Shown here: positions 19,674 through 22,955 of the stretch, in pieces
Position numbering within the stretch: the first letter of the stretch is position 1
Layout of the letters: each line of letters begins with the position of its first letter
Virus record (IMG/VR): IMGVR_UViG_3300021964_000573
Coordinates: 1-22,955 of that record
Origin: a virus
Strand: one strand, 5' to 3'
Length of the DNA stretch: 22,955 bases
Translations under genes and position numbers: made by a program
The notes under the pieces: model-generated
Told to the model about the DNA's origin: nothing
Database searches by the model: none
Seen by the model: only the letters and a program-made list of their open reading frames with translations

Positions 19674-19849
19674 TGAAGATTAAATTTATTAAAGGCGATT
19701 TAACAATAGTTGGATTTGGAAAAGCAGAAAAAGATAAAATCGTAACAGTTTCTAAAGAATTAGGAGCTAATCTAGTAAATGATGGAATTGCAATTGAAGT
19801 AAAAGCTAGTAAAATAAAAGAAGAAGATAAAACTTCTAAGGAGCAGTAA
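19673..19849 (+). CDS. Small unknown protein between tail terminator and tail tube (58 aa)
   Basis: The ATG overlaps the previous TAA as TAATG, and the gene runs 58 codons to TAA at 19847-19849. The product begins MKIKFIKGDLTIVGFGKAEK and continues DKIVTVSKELGANLVNDGIA, with a Lys/Glu-rich end. It is a short beta-alpha-beta-like unit with a charged tail. Its last codons, AAGGAG CAG TAA, provide the ribosome site of the tail tube gene, so the three genes are coupled. It may be a small tail-assembly factor (by position only). Confidence 0.65.
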   Translation: MKIKFIKGDLTIVGFGKAEKDKIVTVSKELGANLVNDGIAIEVKASKIKEEDKTSKEQ

Positions 19850-19852
19850 AGC

Positions 19853-20809
19853 ATGGCATACGGAATAGGTGGTTATGTAAGTTTAAGTTTACAAAATAGT
19901 GCTGGAACAGCAACGACAAATAGAACTTATATACCATTCAAATCAGAATCATTAACTGAGAATATTGAGCAGTTACAATCAGAAAATATTGAAGGAATAT
20001 TTGATAACCCAGATACTTTAACTGGCATTAAGAATATAACAGGGGATATAATATTTGAGCCACATCCAATATATTTAGGACACTTCTTAAATGGAGTTTG
20101 TGGTCAATCTACATCTACATTATCTACATCAGCTTATATTCATGAATTTTTACCAAGACAAGCTGATTTTGATGAGATAGTTGCTTTACCACCTTATACA
20201 GTAGAAGTTTATAAAAATGTTGGAAGTGCATATCAATATGTTGATGCACAAATTCATACACTTGCAATCAATATGACTGCTGGTGGAATTATAGAAGCTA
20301 CAGCAACTCTTCATGCAAGAACAGTAAATCTTGTAGCAGGAACAACACCATCTTATGTAGATGCAAGTCCTTATACTTGGGACACAGTTTCTTTACAAGT
20401 TGCTGGTAGTGCAAATGGAGAATTTGAATCTGCAACAGTAACTTTAACAAATCCATTAGTTGGTGTACCAACTTTAAATGGTGAAAAAACTGAAGCTAAA
20501 CTTAAAAGAGATGGATTTAGAACAGTTGGAGTAGCTGGTGACCAAGATTTCTCAAATCAAGATGAGTATAATGTTTTTGCTGCACAAACTAGGCAAAGAT
20601 TTTTATTTACACTAACTGGAGATAACATTGGTGGAAGTGCTACTAATGAAATTACAATAGATATGCCACAAACAAATTACACAACTTTTGCAGGTAATGT
20701 TGGTGGACCGGGAAGAATTGTAGCATCTTACGAAGGTAATGGTGAATATGATACTTCTAGTAGCTATTCAGTTAGGTATACATTAACAAATACAGAAGCA
20801 AGTTATTAA
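19853..20809 (+). CDS. Major tail tube protein (siphovirus type)
   Basis: 318 residues, starting at ATG 19853 after AAGGAG. MAYGIGGYVSLSLQNSAGTA, then TYIPFKSESLTENIEQLQSE and the strand-rich FEPHPIYLGHFLNGVCGQ, followed by repeated beta strands (VEVYKNVGSAYQYVDAQIHT, GEFESATVTLTNPLVGVPTL), is the pattern of tail tube proteins. No sheath gene precedes it and the next genes are the chaperone pair and tape measure, so the tail is long and non-contractile. The extra C-terminal strands (about 230-318) may be a surface domain. Confidence 0.75.
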   Translation: MAYGIGGYVSLSLQNSAGTATTNRTYIPFKSESLTENIEQLQSENIEGIFDNPDTLTGIKNITGDIIFEPHPIYLGHFLNGVCGQSTSTLSTSAYIHEFLPRQADFDEIVALPPYTVEVYKNVGSAYQYVDAQIHTLAINMTAGGIIEATATLHARTVNLVAGTTPSYVDASPYTWDTVSLQVAGSANGEFESATVTLTNPLVGVPTLNGEKTEAKLKRDGFRTVGVAGDQDFSNQDEYNVFAAQTRQRFLFTLTGDNIGGSATNEITIDMPQTNYTTFAGNVGGPGRIVASYEGNGEYDTSSSYSVRYTLTNTEASY

Positions 20810-20824
20810 TATAAGGAGAAGCTC

Positions 20825-21091
20825 ATGAAGTTCACTTTTCAAGGAAAAGAGATAGAAGTAAAAACAGCTAAGGCAAGAGATGTTGTAGCAATTGAAAAAA
20901 AGCTAGGCAAATCTCTTACTAAGGTTGGAACAGACCCATCTTTTACAGATATTTTTACTGTTTTTACAATAGCTGTTTGTTCATCTGACCCAACGATAAA
21001 TGAAGGTTGGGTAGAAGAACATGCAACTTTTGAAATGATGGAACAAATGTCTAATGTGGTCGCAAGTTTTTTGGCAATAAAGACAGACTAG
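20825..21091 (+). CDS. Tail assembly chaperone, short form (lambda gpG-like)
   Basis: 88 residues behind AAGGAGAAGCTC. It begins MKFTFQGKEIEVKTAKARDV, typical of gpG-like chaperones that coat the tape measure before tube assembly, followed by TFEMMEQMSNVVASFLAIKTD. Near its 3' end, T TTT TTG (21067-21073) is an in-phase -1 slippery heptamer, so a fraction of ribosomes should make the longer form. Confidence 0.75.
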   Translation: MKFTFQGKEIEVKTAKARDVVAIEKKLGKSLTKVGTDPSFTDIFTVFTIAVCSSDPTINEGWVEEHATFEMMEQMSNVVASFLAIKTD

Positions 21092-21231
21092 ACAAAAACT
21101 TTTATGCCATAGTCGATTTATTAGCTAAGGAATATGGATGGACTATAGAAGAGATTTCTGATTTGACTATAAACGAAGTAAATGAGTTAGTTCGTATAAT
21201 TCAGAAACGAAATAGACAATCCAGCAAGTAA
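20825..21231 (+). CDS. Tail assembly chaperone, -1 frameshift product (lambda gpGT-like)
   Basis: Codons are read to TTG at 21071-21073, then the ribosome slips back one base on T_TTT_TTG and continues GGC AAT AAA to TAA at 21229-21231. This adds 52 residues (GNKDRLDKNFYAIVDLLAKE, then YGWTIEEISDLTINEVNELV) and makes 135 in total. The added part resembles the T-domain of other chaperone pairs and has no start codon or ribosome site of its own. An 8-10 bp stem (21072-21082 with 21100-21109, one bulge) begins at the slip site and may stimulate it. Short and long forms together recruit tail tube subunits onto the tape measure. Confidence 0.7.
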
Positions 21232-21241
21232 AGGATAAAAT
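21213..21241 (+). promoter_or_regulatory. Candidate promoter before the tape measure (TAGACA, 17 nt, TAAAAT)
   Basis: TAGACA (21213-21218) and TAAAAT (21236-21241) predict a start at 21248-21249, the tape-measure ATG. A TATAAT follows at 21241. AAGGA lies 13 nt before the ATG, which is long for a ribosome site, so both leadered and leaderless translation remain possible. Confidence 0.35.
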
Positions 21242-21248
21242 ATAATCT

Positions 21249-22955
21249 ATGGCAAACAGCATAGAAATCATAATTAAATCGATAGACCAATCTACTGCTG
21301 TATTAAAGAAAGTAGAACAAAACACATCCAAACTACAACAAAAAACATCTAAACTTACTGCAGAAAATAAAAAGTTAAGTAGTAGCTTTTCTTTGGTTAA
21401 AGCTGCTGCTGTAACTTATGCAGCAATTCTAGGTGGAAGAGTATTAAAGAATTTAATTGGTGTAGGTAATCAATTAGAAAATCTTGAAGTAAGATTAGGA
21501 ATTTTATTTAAATCAACTGAACAAGGTAGCAAAGCTTTTGATGTAATGAACAAGTTTGCTAGTAAAGTTCCATTTAGTTTAGAAGATATACAAAAAGCTG
21601 CAGGTAATTTGGCAGTAGTATCTAAGGATGCTGATGATTTAGCAAAGATATTAGCAGTTACTGGTAATGTTGCTTCTGCAACAGGTTTAGATTTTCAAAC
21701 AACAGCTTCACAAATACAAAGAGCATTTGCTGGTGGTATAGCATCTGCTGATATATTCAGAGAAAAAGGTGTTAGAAGTATGCTTGGCTTTAAACAAGGA
21801 GCTACAGTATCAGTTGAAGAAACAATTGCTGCTTTCAACAATGCCTTTGGACCGGGTGGAGAATATGGAAAATCCACAGATTTATTAGCACAAACATTTG
21901 CTGGTACATTGTCAATGATTAACGATAAAGTTTTTCAATTTAAAAAAACTATTACAGACCAATTTTTTGATATTATGAAAACTGAACTTCAAGCTTTAGA
22001 CAGTTTCTTAGCTACCAATCAGAAAATGGTAGAAGATTTTGCTAAAAGTATTGGTGATGTTTTAGCTTCAGCAGTAAGAGGTTTAGCTAGTGTTACAAAG
22101 TTTCTTTATGAAAATTGGGATGCAATTAGAATTACTTTTGAATTATTAATAGCTTTAAAAATAATATCTTGGGCAACTCAACTTGCTAATGCTTTAAGAC
22201 AAGTAGCAAAATGGACTGCAATAACATCAGCATTTACCAGAAGCTGGAGCACTTTATTAGTTGGCTTACTTGTAACCGGAGCATTTGAATACTTTCAAGC
22301 TCTTGGTAAAGAAGTAGAAAATTTAGGAAATCAATATGAAGATTTAAATAAACAACAAAAACAAAATAATGAAACTGTTGGAGATTCTGTAAATCTTTAT
22401 AGAAAGCTTACAGAAGGAATGGAGTCTGAATGGAGTAAATGGCGACTTACAAGTGAAACAGCAGCTTATGCTGTAGGTCAAGCTTTAGTCAGTAATGTAA
22501 CCACAGCAATAGATGATATAGCAATTGCATTAGGTCGTGCTGTAGTACTAGGCGATTCGTTTAAAGACAAATTTCTAAGCATAGCTAAAATTTTAGGATT
22601 GGCTTTATTGGATGCAGCAGCTCAAATTATAGCTACAGCAGTTGTAACTAAACTTTGGGATTTAATCAAAGGAAAAGTCAAAAAAGTTTGGCAAGAAATA
22701 ACAACTTATATAAAGAAAGTTGGCGAAGCTAAAGATAAAACTAAAGATTTCTTAGATTCTTTAAACAAGAGAGCACCGAGTACAGAAATACCTGGTGTGG
22801 ATTTAAGTAAAAGTAAAAAATCAAAATTAAAAATTGGAGCTGGAGATATACCAACAAGTTCTTTTGCATCACCGGGTGTTATAGATACTTTAACTGGTGG
22901 GTCGGGATTTGGTGCATTGTTTGGTAGTGCAGGTGGTGGTAGTTTTTCTGGTTCA
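21249..22955 (+). CDS. Tail tape measure protein (N-terminal 569 residues; continues past window)
   Basis: Sets tail length and is ejected with DNA. The start MANSIEIIIKSIDQSTAVLK is followed by a coiled coil (VEQNTSKLQQKTSKLTAENK). Residues about 75-220 hold the tape-measure core: NQLENLEVRLGILFKSTEQG, VPFSLEDIQKAAGNLAVVSK, GLDFQTTASQIQRAFAGGIA. Hydrophobic segments lie near 297-314 (LLIALKIISWATQLANAL), 334-350 (TLLVGLLVTGAFEYF) and 448-470 (ILGLALLDAAAQIIATAVVT). The Gly/Ser-rich stretch at the window end is a linker to an unseen C-terminal part. Family and position are clear. Confidence 0.85.
   Translation, partial: MANSIEIIIKSIDQSTAVLKKVEQNTSKLQQKTSKLTAENKKLSSSFSLVKAAAVTYAAILGGRVLKNLIGVGNQLENLEVRLGILFKSTEQGSKAFDVMNKFASKVPFSLEDIQKAAGNLAVVSKDADDLAKILAVTGNVASATGLDFQTTASQIQRAFAGGIASADIFREKGVRSMLGFKQGATVSVEETIAAFNNAFGPGGEYGKSTDLLAQTFAGTLSMINDKVFQFKKTITDQFFDIMKTELQALDSFLATNQKMVEDFAKSIGDVLASAVRGLASVTKFLYENWDAIRITFELLIALKIISWATQLANALRQVAKWTAITSAFTRSWSTLLVGLLVTGAFEYFQALGKEVENLGNQYEDLNKQQKQNNETVGDSVNLYRKLTEGMESEWSKWRLTSETAAYAVGQALVSNVTTAIDDIAIALGRAVVLGDSFKDKFLSIAKILGLALLDAAAQIIATAVVTKLWDLIKGKVKKVWQEITTYIKKVGEAKDKTKDFLDSLNKRAPSTEIPGVDLSKSKKSKLKIGAGDIPTSSFASPGVIDTLTGGSGFGALFGSAGGGSFSGS

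Noticed and set aside
1-22955. Transposable Mu-like lifestyle, integrase, or diversity-generating retroelement
   Set aside because: No MuA/MuB, integrase or reverse transcriptase is visible. Mu-like head genes alone do not show transposition.

Overview
The window is 23 kb of the genome (or prophage) of an A+T-rich tailed phage. It carries a Mu-like head module (DUF935-type portal fused to a MuF domain, Com-like zinc protein, Mu I-like protease with a nested scaffold, capsid, gp36-like connector, virion-morphogenesis protein) and a siphovirus-like tail (tail tube, frameshifted chaperone, tape measure, no sheath). No MuA/MuB transposition genes are visible. The low G+C, strong AAGGAG ribosome sites and fused glycosyltransferase suggest a phage of a low-G+C, probably aquatic, bacterium. 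The host is not determined by the sequence, and the window is open at both ends.

Layout. Positions 1-256 (minus strand) hold the N-terminal part of a regulator with two helix-turn-helix segments, divergent from everything else. Between it and gene 445 lie a dyad (324-339) and a TTGACA promoter. Positions 445-3998 are the early region: small zinc and coiled-coil proteins, an OB-fold-like protein, a replication initiator with three 24-nt-spaced iterons inside its own gene (a lambda-type origin), a ParB/DUF3102-like protein, a cytosine-C5 methyltransferase and an HNH-like protein. Positions 4067-4899 hold two small genes. Positions 4939-6655 encode the terminase. Positions 6784-7732 hold three small unknown genes. 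Positions 7847-13808 are the head module, ended by an intrinsic terminator. Positions 13850-14110 are an RNA-rich interval with three tandem pseudoknots, a 32-residue gene and a three-way-junction fold. Then come an HNH homing endonuclease, a 952-residue GT4-methyltransferase-GT2 fusion, two small genes, and the connector/tail module to the window end.

Regulation appears to be two-layered. Four promoters with a TTGAC(A/T) -35 box precede small non-virion genes. Those four genes, plus gene 7209, carry the identical ribosome-site extension GGAGAAAC. The only perfect complement of that string in the window lies in the apical hairpin of a stable, promoter-equipped RNA fold at 7740-7811, just before the head operon. 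This is a candidate phage small RNA that could silence the GGAGAAAC set. In contrast, the terminase, portal, connector and perhaps tape-measure genes have -10 boxes ending 7-8 nt before their ATG and no well-placed ribosome site, so they may be read from leaderless mRNAs. Several GGAG leaders are abutted by hairpins or H-type pseudoknots whose stems differ in sequence but keep the same layout.

All of this was read by eye. Family names rest on motif recognition, and the RNA folds and promoters are inferences without computed energies.
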